From contig JACRHT010000016.1 of the NCBI GenBank assembly GCA_016217545.1, positions 797,540-861,539 of the forward strand: a stretch of DNA of 64,000 bases, given 5' to 3'. Below are positions 1 to 7,819 of this stretch, piece by piece. This DNA is from Opitutia bacterium (GTDB lineage: Bacteria; Verrucomicrobiota; Verrucomicrobiia; Opitutales; Opitutaceae). The notes below the pieces were generated by a model that saw nothing but the letters and a program-made list of their open reading frames with translations, was not told the origin of the DNA and did not search any database. The number at the start of each line of letters is the position of its first letter. The first letter of the stretch is position 1. The translations under genes were made by a program, and so were the position numbers.

Positions 1-342
1 CGCCTTCAACTCGTCATGACCGCGCTGAATCGCTGCGCGCAATTCAACCGTCAAATCACCGTGGGCGACGAAGTTCTCACCGTGGAGGGAGAGTCCGCCC
101 CGAAAGCCCTCGAGGTCATCTATTGGGGCCTGAGTCACGGCTACGCCATCGACCGCAGCACGCGCCAAGCGTGGCTCGGCCGACCGGAAACGGGCGGCTG
201 GCGATGGCACCGAAGCCCCGACGCCTTCGCCGGCGCCGCGCAACTGATCGCGATCGCCCACGACAAGGCCGATCCCGTCCTCGTGGCTGTGCCTGCGCAA
301 ATCACCCGCACGCTGCCGCCGCCCGCTCCGTCCTCGCCATGA
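1..342 (+). CDS. DUF3450 family protein, C-terminal fragment (cut by window edge)
   Basis: The frame is open from the first base, so the gene probably starts outside the window; the first internal ATG is at 16. The visible 113 residues resemble the C-terminal half of DUF3450 proteins: a globular strand-rich part followed by an ADPVLVAVP-like tail. In the family the missing N-terminal part is a periplasmic coiled coil. DUF3450 genes characteristically precede a TtpC-type ExbB homologue in TonB2-type clusters, and that is the next gene here. The stop overlaps the next ATG in an ATGA at 339-342, so translation is probably coupled. The biochemical function is unknown; an accessory periplasmic role in TonB energy transduction is inferred from context. 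Confidence 0.7.
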   Translation, partial: RLQLVMTALNRCAQFNRQITVGDEVLTVEGESAPKALEVIYWGLSHGYAIDRSTRQAWLGRPETGGWRWHRSPDAFAGAAQLIAIAHDKADPVLVAVPAQITRTLPPPAPSSP

Positions 343-1766
343 AGCCCGCGCTTTTCATCGCCGCAAGTGCGCTGGCCCTCGCCCTGCCCGCCGCCGAAAT
401 CTCCTTCGACGCCTCGCTGCAGAGCGCCATCGTCGACTACCGCCAGCGTGTCACGCGCGCCGGCGAAGAACTCAACCACGCCCGCACGCGCATCGCCGCA
501 GAAAAGGCGCCGCTTCTCGCCGAACTCCGCGCCGCCGAAGACCGTCTGGTCGCCGCGCAGAGCGAACTCACCCGCCTCGAGACCCGCCGCGCGGATTTCA
601 CCGAGACCCGCCGGAAGCTGCTGCAGGAGCTCGAAGCCAACCGCAAGGTGACAGCCTACGCCACCACGCTGGCCCACGACGGCCTCAAAGCCGTGGCCGA
701 CAGTCTTTCGCCCGGCGAGGCCGCGCGCGACGCCGAGCGCTTGCACACGCTGCTCCAGAAACTCGACGACCCGGCCGCCAACGCGAGCGGCGCCGCCGCC
801 TTCGACGCCGTCGATCAATTGCTTGAGCGGACCGAACGCGTCCTCGGCGGCTACCGCGCGGAGGGCCAAGCGATCGTCTCCGAAACCAACCAAGCGCTGC
901 CCGGCACCTTCGCCTTCGTCGGCCCCGAGGTGTTTTTCCGCACTGCCGACGGGCAACACGCGGGCGCGGTCCGCACCCGCGAAGGTGGCAAGATTCCCGC
1001 CAGCTACGCACTGCCGGCATGGAAGCCGGCCGACGCCGCGACGTTTTTCGCCGGCGCGCCCGGCGCGATGCTCGCCGACGCCTCCGGCGGCAAGGCGCTG
1101 CGTTTGCAGGAAATCAGCGGCTCGGTGTGGGAGCACGTGCGCAAGGGCGGCGCCGTCGCCTTCGCCATCGTGGGCGTCGGCCTCCTCGCGCTCGCGATGA
1201 TCATCGGCAAGGCCCGCGATCTCTCGCAGATGGCCCTCGAGCCGGCGGAGAGCTTCCAACGCTTCCTCGACCTGATCGGCCGCGGCGACCTCGCCGGCGC
1301 GCGGGCCGCCGCCGCCGCGCTGCGCCCGAGCACGCGCGAACTCGCTCTCGTCAGCCTCGAGTCGGCCGCGCAACCGAAGACGATTCTCGAAGAGCGTCTC
1401 CAGGCAGTGCTCCTCGCGCAGCGCCTGCATTTCGAACGCCGACTGCCGCTGCTCGCCGTGATCGCAACCGCCGCGCCGCTTATGGGCCTGCTCGGCACCG
1501 TTGTCGGCATGGTTAGAACCTTCGCGCTGATCACCGTCTTCGGCACCGGCAACGCCGGGAAGCTCTCCAGCGGCATCTCCGAGGTGCTCGTCGCCACCGA
1601 ACTCGGCCTCGTCGTGGCGATCCCGACGCTGATCGCCCACGGCTACCTCGCGCACCGCATTCAGAAAAACCTGCTGCTGCTCGAACGCCAGGCGCTCGAA
1701 CTCGCCACGGCCATCGAATCCGGCCGCGCCATCGCACGCGCGGACCTCGCGGCCTCCGCCTCATGA
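339..1766 (+). CDS. TtpC-like MotA/TolQ/ExbB proton channel protein with large periplasmic N-terminus
   Basis: 475 residues from the ATG at 339; a longer open frame begins at 123 but would overlap the preceding gene. Residues 1-19 look like a signal peptide. About 240 residues of coiled coil and periplasmic sequence follow, then a membrane helix near 265-285, then the MotA/TolQ/ExbB domain with two helices (about 366-388 and 412-438) containing MGLLGTVVGM and GISEVLVATELG. This architecture matches TtpC, the extra ExbB-like subunit of Vibrio TonB2 systems. It probably works with the following ExbB and ExbD to energise TonB. It overlaps the genes on both sides by an ATGA, as expected for stoichiometric expression. 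Confidence 0.88.
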   Translation: MKPALFIAASALALALPAAEISFDASLQSAIVDYRQRVTRAGEELNHARTRIAAEKAPLLAELRAAEDRLVAAQSELTRLETRRADFTETRRKLLQELEANRKVTAYATTLAHDGLKAVADSLSPGEAARDAERLHTLLQKLDDPAANASGAAAFDAVDQLLERTERVLGGYRAEGQAIVSETNQALPGTFAFVGPEVFFRTADGQHAGAVRTREGGKIPASYALPAWKPADAATFFAGAPGAMLADASGGKALRLQEISGSVWEHVRKGGAVAFAIVGVGLLALAMIIGKARDLSQMALEPAESFQRFLDLIGRGDLAGARAAAAALRPSTRELALVSLESAAQPKTILEERLQAVLLAQRLHFERRLPLLAVIATAAPLMGLLGTVVGMVRTFALITVFGTGNAGKLSSGISEVLVATELGLVVAIPTLIAHGYLAHRIQKNLLLLERQALELATAIESGRAIARADLAASAS

Positions 1767-2233
1767 CACCCCTGATCGAACTCGCGGAGAAGGGCGGACC
1801 GGTGATGCTCGCCATCGTTGCTCTCTCCGTCGTGCTCTACGCGCGGTGCTTCGGTCTCCTGTTTTCTTTGCGGCGCGAACGCAGGCAGCTGCGACACGGC
1901 GCGGGACTCGCGCCGGCCGAAGTCCAACGCCGTCGCGCCGACCTGCACGAATCGTTTCGCCACCAGCGCCTCGTGCTCAGTGCGATGATCGCCGCCGCGC
2001 CGTTGCTGGGCTTGCTCGGCACCGTGAGCGGCATGGTGAAAACCTTCGAAAGCCTCTCCGCTGACGCCAACGGCAAGTCGATGGAAGGGCTCGCCCGCGG
2101 CATCTCCGAGGTGCTCGTCGCCACCGAATCCGGCCTGCTCGTCGCCCTGCCCGCCCTGTTGCTCGTCTACCTCGCGCACCGCGAAGTGCTCGCGCAGGAC
2201 AAGCTCCTCAGCCTCACGGGGGGCACCCGATGA
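1763..2233 (+). CDS. exbB: ExbB/TolQ proton channel subunit
   Basis: 156 residues, short compared with E. coli ExbB (about 240) but typical of ExbB2-type subunits. One N-terminal helix (about 12-30) is followed by a cytoplasmic segment and the conserved pair of helices with LLGTVSGMVKTF and GISEVLVATESGLLVALP. It is an inner-membrane proton channel that, with ExbD, converts the proton gradient into movement of TonB. The start overlaps the stop of the TtpC-like gene (ATGA at 1763) and the stop overlaps exbD (ATGA at 2230). Confidence 0.92.
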   Translation: MTPLIELAEKGGPVMLAIVALSVVLYARCFGLLFSLRRERRQLRHGAGLAPAEVQRRRADLHESFRHQRLVLSAMIAAAPLLGLLGTVSGMVKTFESLSADANGKSMEGLARGISEVLVATESGLLVALPALLLVYLAHREVLAQDKLLSLTGGTR

Positions 2234-2637
2234 TCGGTCGCGGGCATGGGCACGGGCGCTTCGAGGTCACGCACATCGACATGGTGCCGATGGTCGACTG
2301 CATCATGGTGCTCGTGATTTTCCTGATGATCAGCAGCGCCTTCGTGAACGATCCCGGCGTCGAGGTGCAGAAACCCGATGTCTCCGGCACTGCCAGCGCC
2401 GACCAGAACGTCCTGCTGCTCGCCATCACCGCGGACAACCGCATCTGGTTCGACGGGCAGGAAATCCGCGCCGACCAGGTTGCTGCCGTGCTGAAACAGG
2501 CGGCGATCGGCCGTTCGTCGGCCGTCGTCATCCGCGGCGACCGCGCCGCCAATCTCGGCGTCTTCGCCGCCGTCTACACCGAGGCCAAGCGCGCCGGCCT
2601 CCAGCACGTGCAATTCGCCACCACGCGCGCCGAGTGA
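2230..2637 (+). CDS. exbD: ExbD/TolR biopolymer transport protein
   Basis: 135 residues. The N-terminal helix at about 17-38 (HIDMVPMVDCIMVLVIFLM) carries the functional membrane aspartate of the family in VDC; a periplasmic domain follows. It is the partner of ExbB in the inner-membrane motor that energises TonB. It is translationally coupled to exbB by an ATGA overlap and followed one base later by tonB. Confidence 0.93.
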   Translation: MIGRGHGHGRFEVTHIDMVPMVDCIMVLVIFLMISSAFVNDPGVEVQKPDVSGTASADQNVLLLAITADNRIWFDGQEIRADQVAAVLKQAAIGRSSAVVIRGDRAANLGVFAAVYTEAKRAGLQHVQFATTRAE

Positions 2638-2638
2638 C

Positions 2639-3382
2639 ATGTCGCGAACGCTGACCAACTCCGCTCCGCTTTCGGTTCGTCGTCCCGCCGACGAACTCTG
2701 GGGCTGGCTCGCGGGCGTCGCGTTCACCTTCGCGCTTTTCTTCGCGCTGGCGCATTTCGCCCAACTCAGCCCGCGCGCTGCACCCACGGAGTTCGACGAT
2801 CTGCGCCAGGTCTCGGCGCCTTTTGCGGCTCCTCCTCCGCCGCCGCGACCGCTCGATCAACCCGTCGAAGACGCCGTGGAATTACCCCCGCTCTCCGGCA
2901 TCGAACCCGGCGCTTCTGACAGCGCGGTGCACCTCGCGGTCGTGCCGCCGGAATTCGCCGCGCTGTTGCCCGAAGCCCCGCTCCCGCCACGCGCCACCGC
3001 GCAGCTCGGCCGCCTGCACTCCGATCTCAAGCCGCGCATCGACGTGGAGATCGATCCGCGCCATGTTTTCCAGACCACCGAAGTGGACCAGCCGCCCCGC
3101 GCCGTCGTGCGCGAGGCGCCCGCGATCCCCCGCAAACTCTTCGGCGACGCGCGCGTGCTCCGCGTCGTGTTGCTGCTGCTGATCGACCAGAACGGCCGGG
3201 CGATCAGCACGCGCGTGCTCGAGTCGAGCGGCAACCCGCAGGTCGATGCGCTCGCGATGCAGTCCGTCGCCGACGACTGGCAGTTCTCGCCGGCCATCCG
3301 GCGCGGCAAGAAGGTGCGCTGCCTCGCCCAGCAAGGCTTCCGCTTCGTGCTGCCCGCCGCCTCCAAGTTCGACGCCCGATGA
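2639..3382 (+). CDS. tonB: TonB energy transducer
   Basis: 247 residues. One membrane anchor at about 24-43 is followed by a proline-rich linker (APPPPPRPL near 63-71) and a C-terminal TonB domain from about 165: VVLLLLIDQNGRAISTRVLESSGNPQVDALA, ending in WQFSPAIRRGKKV. It spans the periplasm and delivers energy to outer-membrane TonB-dependent receptors; the receptor at 16584-20363 is an obvious client candidate. Its stop overlaps the TPR gene start (ATGA at 3379). Confidence 0.92.
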   Translation: MSRTLTNSAPLSVRRPADELWGWLAGVAFTFALFFALAHFAQLSPRAAPTEFDDLRQVSAPFAAPPPPPRPLDQPVEDAVELPPLSGIEPGASDSAVHLAVVPPEFAALLPEAPLPPRATAQLGRLHSDLKPRIDVEIDPRHVFQTTEVDQPPRAVVREAPAIPRKLFGDARVLRVVLLLLIDQNGRAISTRVLESSGNPQVDALAMQSVADDWQFSPAIRRGKKVRCLAQQGFRFVLPAASKFDAR

Positions 3383-4776
3383 ACCCTTCGCGCCTCCTGC
3401 TCCTGTTCGCCCTCGGCACCACCGCGCTCCTCCGCGCCCACGGACAGACGGCCGACCGCGCCTTCGATTTCAACCGCCTCGCGGAGCGCCTGCCGCAGCG
3501 CGCTCCGGCCAACGACGCCAAACAGACCATCCGCGAATCGAGTTCCTTCCTCAAGGAGCGTGAACCCGAGATGACGCCGGAGGAATATGCGTTGCACGAG
3601 AAAGTCGTCACGATGATGACGACCAATCCCGAACTCGCGGTGCGACTACTCGAGGCGATGGTCAGCGAGCAAAAGCAGCCGAGCCCCGCCTTCGAACTCA
3701 TCCTCGGCAACGCCTACTACGCCGCCAACCAAACCGAACGCGCCACGAAGCTCTACCGCAGCGCCGTTCAGCGCTACCCGAGCTTTCTGCGCGCTTGGAA
3801 CAACCTCGGCACGCTCCACTACACCGCCGGCAATTTCGACGAGGCCGTGAAGTGCTTCTCCAAGTCCGTCTCGCTCGGCGACCGCGATCCCACGACCTTC
3901 GGCCTGCTCGGCTACAGCCTCGAAAAACAAGGCGATCTCGTCGCCGCCGAGGCCGCCTACCTGCAGGCGCTCAGCGGCGCGCCGTCCAGTTCCGACTGGA
4001 AGGAAGGCCTCCTGCGGATCTACCTCGACGGGAAACAATACGGTCGCGCCGAACCGCTGCTGCGCGCGCTCATCAAGGCGCACCCAACCGAAACGCGCTT
4101 CTGGCTGAGCTACGCCGGCCTCCTCGTCGCCGACCGCCGCAAAACCGAAGCGATGGCCGTGCTCGAATCCGCCCGCGCTGTGGGCGCCGCCGGTCCCGAT
4201 GAACTGGCGTTGCTCGGCGATCTCTATGCCGAGCACAACCTCCCCGCCGAGGCGGTATCCGCTTATGGCCAGCTGCTCGAGCCTGCCCGCGCCCGCGGCG
4301 AGGAAAAGCTCCTGCACTTCGCGCGCGTCCTCGCCGCCGCCGGCCGGCTCGACGACGCCGAGAAGACGCTCGCCGCGCTCCGCGGCGAGCTGACGCCCAC
4401 CGCTCAACGCGCCCTGCACCAAACCCGCGCCGATCTCCACCTCGCGCGGAAGAACTGGCCCGCCGCCCGCCGCGAGGCAGAAGCACTCCTCGCCCTCGCG
4501 CCGCTCGACGGACGCGCACTGCTCACGCTCGGCCGCACCTACGCGGCAGAACAAGAGATTCCCCGCGCCACGCTCGCCTTCGAATCGGCCCGGCGCGCCT
4601 CCGAAACCACCTACGCCGCCAGCATCGAGCTCGCGAACATCGAGCTGCGCAACCGCCACTACGCAAAGGCGGCCGAGCACCTCGAAAAAGCGCTCAGTCT
4701 CCAGCGCACGGACGAAGTCGCCACGTATCTCGCCCGCGTCCGCGCGCTGCTCGTGCCCGACAGTTCGCCCGAATAA
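3379..4776 (+). CDS. TPR-repeat protein of the TonB2-type operon
   Basis: 465 residues. The N-terminal signal peptide is about 20 residues, followed by tandem tetratricopeptide repeats over most of the protein (for example FELILGNAYYAANQTERATKLY, then AWNNLGTLHYTAGNFDEAVKCF). It is probably periplasmic. TPR proteins are the usual last members of TtpC/ExbB2/ExbD2/TonB2 clusters and are thought to contact TonB; that role is inferred here from position. It is coupled to tonB by an ATGA overlap. Confidence 0.85.
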   Translation: MNPSRLLLLFALGTTALLRAHGQTADRAFDFNRLAERLPQRAPANDAKQTIRESSSFLKEREPEMTPEEYALHEKVVTMMTTNPELAVRLLEAMVSEQKQPSPAFELILGNAYYAANQTERATKLYRSAVQRYPSFLRAWNNLGTLHYTAGNFDEAVKCFSKSVSLGDRDPTTFGLLGYSLEKQGDLVAAEAAYLQALSGAPSSSDWKEGLLRIYLDGKQYGRAEPLLRALIKAHPTETRFWLSYAGLLVADRRKTEAMAVLESARAVGAAGPDELALLGDLYAEHNLPAEAVSAYGQLLEPARARGEEKLLHFARVLAAAGRLDDAEKTLAALRGELTPTAQRALHQTRADLHLARKNWPAARREAEALLALAPLDGRALLTLGRTYAAEQEIPRATLAFESARRASETTYAASIELANIELRNRHYAKAAEHLEKALSLQRTDEVATYLARVRALLVPDSSPE

Positions 4777-4790
4777 CCCAGGTGTCCGCC

Positions 4791-5966
4791 ATGAAAACTC
4801 CCGCTTCGTTCCTCGTCGGCGCGCTTATTGTCTCCACCGCGGCGTTTGCCGCCAAACCCGCGCCTGATGCCGGTCCCAAGACGCACCTGCTCTTCATGGG
4901 CGCGGACTTCGCCGTCGAATGGCAGGGCAAGCTCTGTCCTGTCCTCGACGTCGACGGCAGCACCTTCATCGTCGACGCCGGCGGTCAGCGCGTGACCGTG
5001 CCGTCCCGCACAACGGCGCTCGGGATCAAAATTTCCGACACGCTGAAGATGACGACACGCTCGGCGAGCGTCACGGAACTGAAGGGCGAACGCGCCTACA
5101 CACGCGAGAACGACCCGCGCACGAAGTTCAACCGCTCCTTCGCCAACTCAGCCGGCGCCTCGGCCGCCACCGGCGCGGCCGGCAACACCATGGTGCTGAC
5201 CCAGATCTCCGCCTCGGTCAGCCCCCTCAACCCGCTGGGTCCGGAACAGGCCCGCAACGCCGGCGCCGCGTTTCAGAAGACCGCCTTCGACGAGCAATCC
5301 AACTTCAACTCCGCAGGCGAGCACGCCGCACGCATGGGAACCGAACTGGCCGAGGAGCGCTTCGACGCTTTCGATTTGTCCTTCGTGGTCTCGTCTCCGC
5401 AACCGCTGCGGCACCCCTATCTCGTCGTCGTCACCCGCTATCGTGAGAACGCCACCGATCCCAAATCCGGCCGCATCTGGGTCTACGCTGAAAAACTTGA
5501 GCCCGTGGACGCCGAGCCACGCCGCGTCCGCCTGACGCGCGGGGGCTTCCCACCCGGCTACGATCTCCAGGATTTCCAGCTCCATCTCTACGACGGCGGC
5601 CAGGAAATCGGCACGACCGTTTCGGCCAAACGTGTGCCACTGACGGCCGACGAGGCGTTCCAATACTCCATCGTCGAATACGTCTCGCAGCACCGCGACG
5701 CGACGCTTCCGCCCGTGATCGCCCGCGACTTCGTCCCACCCGGACTACGCGCCCGGCTCGCGACCGCAACTCCGCGCCCGCTCTACGTCAAAGTCGGTCG
5801 CAGCGGTCGCGCCACCGGAGTTTTTCAAGACGAGGCGTGCACACAACAAATCGAGACGGCCGCGATAGCCGCGGTCGTCGGCGACCTGCGTTTCCATCCG
5901 GGTCTCGCCAAGGGCAAGGTGAGCGAAGGCGTCGCCACGATCGATCCCGCAACGTTGCCGGAGTGA
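4791..5966 (+). CDS. Secreted protein of unknown function with TonB-C-like C-terminus
   Basis: 391 residues from the ATG at 4791. An in-frame GTG at 4782 would add only three residues ahead of the signal peptide (MKTPASFLVGALIVSTAAFA). The middle of the protein is unlike anything I recognise. The last 60 or so residues (PLYVKVGRSGRATGVF, then LRFHPGLAKGKVSEGVATID) have the pattern of a TonB C-terminal domain, but there is no membrane anchor or proline-rich linker. It lies 14 bases after the TPR gene, so it is likely the last gene of the TonB operon. Function unknown; a soluble periplasmic partner of the Ton system is a guess. Confidence 0.7.
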   Translation: MKTPASFLVGALIVSTAAFAAKPAPDAGPKTHLLFMGADFAVEWQGKLCPVLDVDGSTFIVDAGGQRVTVPSRTTALGIKISDTLKMTTRSASVTELKGERAYTRENDPRTKFNRSFANSAGASAATGAAGNTMVLTQISASVSPLNPLGPEQARNAGAAFQKTAFDEQSNFNSAGEHAARMGTELAEERFDAFDLSFVVSSPQPLRHPYLVVVTRYRENATDPKSGRIWVYAEKLEPVDAEPRRVRLTRGGFPPGYDLQDFQLHLYDGGQEIGTTVSAKRVPLTADEAFQYSIVEYVSQHRDATLPPVIARDFVPPGLRARLATATPRPLYVKVGRSGRATGVFQDEACTQQIETAAIAAVVGDLRFHPGLAKGKVSEGVATIDPATLPE

Positions 5967-5975
5967 GCGCGCTCA
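5964..5975. repeat. 12-bp perfect palindrome holding both convergent stop codons
   Basis: TGAGCGCGCTCA is self-complementary. Its left TGA is the stop of the upstream plus-strand gene and its right TCA is the minus-strand TGA of the SDR gene. The two convergent genes are therefore separated by only 6 bases. It has no T tract, so it is not a standard terminator. Confidence 0.8.
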
Positions 5976-6737
5976 GAATCCGATGCTCGCGCCGCCGTCG
6001 ACTGGCAGCGTCACACCGGTGACGAATTTAGCCGCGGGGGACGCGAGGTAGACCGCCGCCCAGCCGATGTCTTCCGGCTGGCCCATGCCGCCCATCGGCG
6101 TGCGGCCAAAAATCTTCGCCTTGCGCGCGGGGTCGCCGTCGAGCGCCTTGCGCGACATCTCCGTCTCGATCCAGCCCGGCGCGATGCAGTTCACCCGCAC
6201 GCCATGCGCGGCGAACTCAGTCGAATAACCTTTCACCATTCCGACCATCGCCGTCTTCGCCGCCGTGTAGGCGATGACGAGCGGAATGCCAAAGATCGAG
6301 GCCATCGAACCCGTGAACAGTATCGTGCCGTGCTTCCGCTCGATCATGCCCGGCGCCACCGCGCGCGTCAGCGCGTGCGCGCCGACGAGGTGGGTATTGA
6401 GCACTTTCTGGAGTTCCTCGGGCGTCGTCTCGACGGCGGGTTTTTTCAGGTGGATGCCCGCGTTGTTCACGAGGCACGTGATCGGACCGATTTCCCGCGT
6501 CACGCGCTCGACCAGCCCGGCCGCGCCCGCGAAATCCGTCACATCGTGGGCAAAGGCAAATGCGCCCGTCCCGAGCGACGCCACCGCCGCTTGCAACTCG
6601 ACTTCGCGCCGGCCGACCAGCACGACGCGCGCGCCCGCGCCGTGCATCGCCCGCGCCATGGCGAGACCGATGCCGGTGCCGCCGCCCGTGATCAGCGCGA
6701 CCTCGCCGCGCAGGGAAAACGCTTCGGAAAAATTCAT
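5973..6737 (-). CDS. SDR-family oxidoreductase, probable fructuronate/mannonate reductase
   Basis: 254 residues from the ATG at 6737, which forms an ATGA with the uxuA stop; a longer frame to 6800 would overlap uxuA. It is a classical short-chain dehydrogenase: GGGTGIGLA nucleotide-binding motif near residue 17, NNAG, and a YTAAK catalytic pair. It resembles gluconate 5-dehydrogenase and KduD-type enzymes. Next to mannonate dehydratase, the most economical role is NAD(P)H-dependent interconversion of fructuronate and mannonate. Substrate specificity cannot be read from the sequence alone. Confidence 0.75.
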   Translation of the reverse strand: MNFSEAFSLRGEVALITGGGTGIGLAMARAMHGAGARVVLVGRREVELQAAVASLGTGAFAFAHDVTDFAGAAGLVERVTREIGPITCLVNNAGIHLKKPAVETTPEELQKVLNTHLVGAHALTRAVAPGMIERKHGTILFTGSMASIFGIPLVIAYTAAKTAMVGMVKGYSTEFAAHGVRVNCIAPGWIETEMSRKALDGDPARKAKIFGRTPMGGMGQPEDIGWAAVYLASPAAKFVTGVTLPVDGGASIGF

Positions 6738-7810
6738 CGGCCGAGAGATTGGAGGCCCGCCTTGAGATAGCCCATCGCAAAAGCCATGCCCGCGTGCCAC
6801 GGCGCCGCGCAGCTCATCTGCGGGGCGTGGTCGGGAATCACGACGCCGTCGAAGCCGTTGCGCTTCAAAATCGCGAGCACGCGCAGCACGTCCACATCGC
6901 CATCGTCGATGAACGTCTCCTTGTAGTGCGGCACCCTGTCGCGGACGTTGCGCAGATGCACGTAGCCGAGGCGGTTTTGGCGGCTGTAGCGATCCACCAC
7001 GTCGTAGATGTCGCCCTCGGTCATCTCCGCGAGCGAGCCGACGCAGAACTCGAGCGTGTTGGCCGGACTCGGGTTGAGGTCGATCGCCTTTTGGTAAAGC
7101 GACGGCTGATAAACCAGCCGCGGCTGGCCGCGGATGAACGGCATCGGCGGATCGTCAGGATGGAGCGCCATCTTCACGCCGGCTTTTTCCGCGACGGGAA
7201 ACACCTCGTCGGCGAACCGCTTGAAGCGATCCCAGAGCTGCTCGTGCGTCGCCGGCGGAATCGTGCCCGTGTCGCGCGTCGGCGCGGTGGGATCGACGAC
7301 CATGTTCCAGACGAGGCCGTTGGGCATCGGCAAGTCATAGGGACCTTCCATGCCGACCGCCGGCGCGCCGCCGCGCGCGTAGTTGCCCTTCGTGCGCCCG
7401 GCCACGCCGGCGATGGAGAAATTGTAGCCGAACACCGGAATGCCCGCTTCGCCGACGCGGCGAATGACCGTCTTCACGTTCTCGATGTGCTGCGCGCGTT
7501 GCGGACCATCGATCAGGATGTCGCCCCAGTGCGCGGGATCGAAATTCTCGATCGCCTCGAGCGTGAGGCCCGCGGCCTCCACCTGGCGGCGCAGCGCGAC
7601 GAGTTCCTCGAGTGTCCACAACTTCTCTGCGTCGCCCGCGAGTCCCCATCCCCAGTCGGTGCCCGTGGGCTGGTCGTCGGGGCCGACGTGCGCGCCGCCG
7701 CGGAAATAGTCGACGAGATGCGCGACGATGTGCGTGGCGCCGGCTTGCTTCGCGAACGCGAAGTTTTCCGGCGTGAGCATGTGGCGATAAAGTCCGAAAC
7801 CGAGTTTCAT
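6734..7810 (-). CDS. uxuA: Mannonate dehydratase
   Basis: 358 residues, normal for UxuA. It has the TIM-barrel sugar-acid dehydratase pattern, including [17 protein letters not shown] and a late VIPDHAPQM segment with metal-ligand histidines. It converts D-mannonate to 2-keto-3-deoxygluconate in hexuronate catabolism. It follows the GH115 glucuronidase by 9 bases on the same strand and overlaps the SDR gene by ATGA. The locus therefore appears to link release of glucuronate from polymer to its catabolism. No uronate isomerase gene is visible in the window. Confidence 0.93.
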   Translation of the reverse strand: MKLGFGLYRHMLTPENFAFAKQAGATHIVAHLVDYFRGGAHVGPDDQPTGTDWGWGLAGDAEKLWTLEELVALRRQVEAAGLTLEAIENFDPAHWGDILIDGPQRAQHIENVKTVIRRVGEAGIPVFGYNFSIAGVAGRTKGNYARGGAPAVGMEGPYDLPMPNGLVWNMVVDPTAPTRDTGTIPPATHEQLWDRFKRFADEVFPVAEKAGVKMALHPDDPPMPFIRGQPRLVYQPSLYQKAIDLNPSPANTLEFCVGSLAEMTEGDIYDVVDRYSRQNRLGYVHLRNVRDRVPHYKETFIDDGDVDVLRVLAILKRNGFDGVVIPDHAPQMSCAAPWHAGMAFAMGYLKAGLQSLGR

Positions 7811-7819
7811 GGGAAAAAT

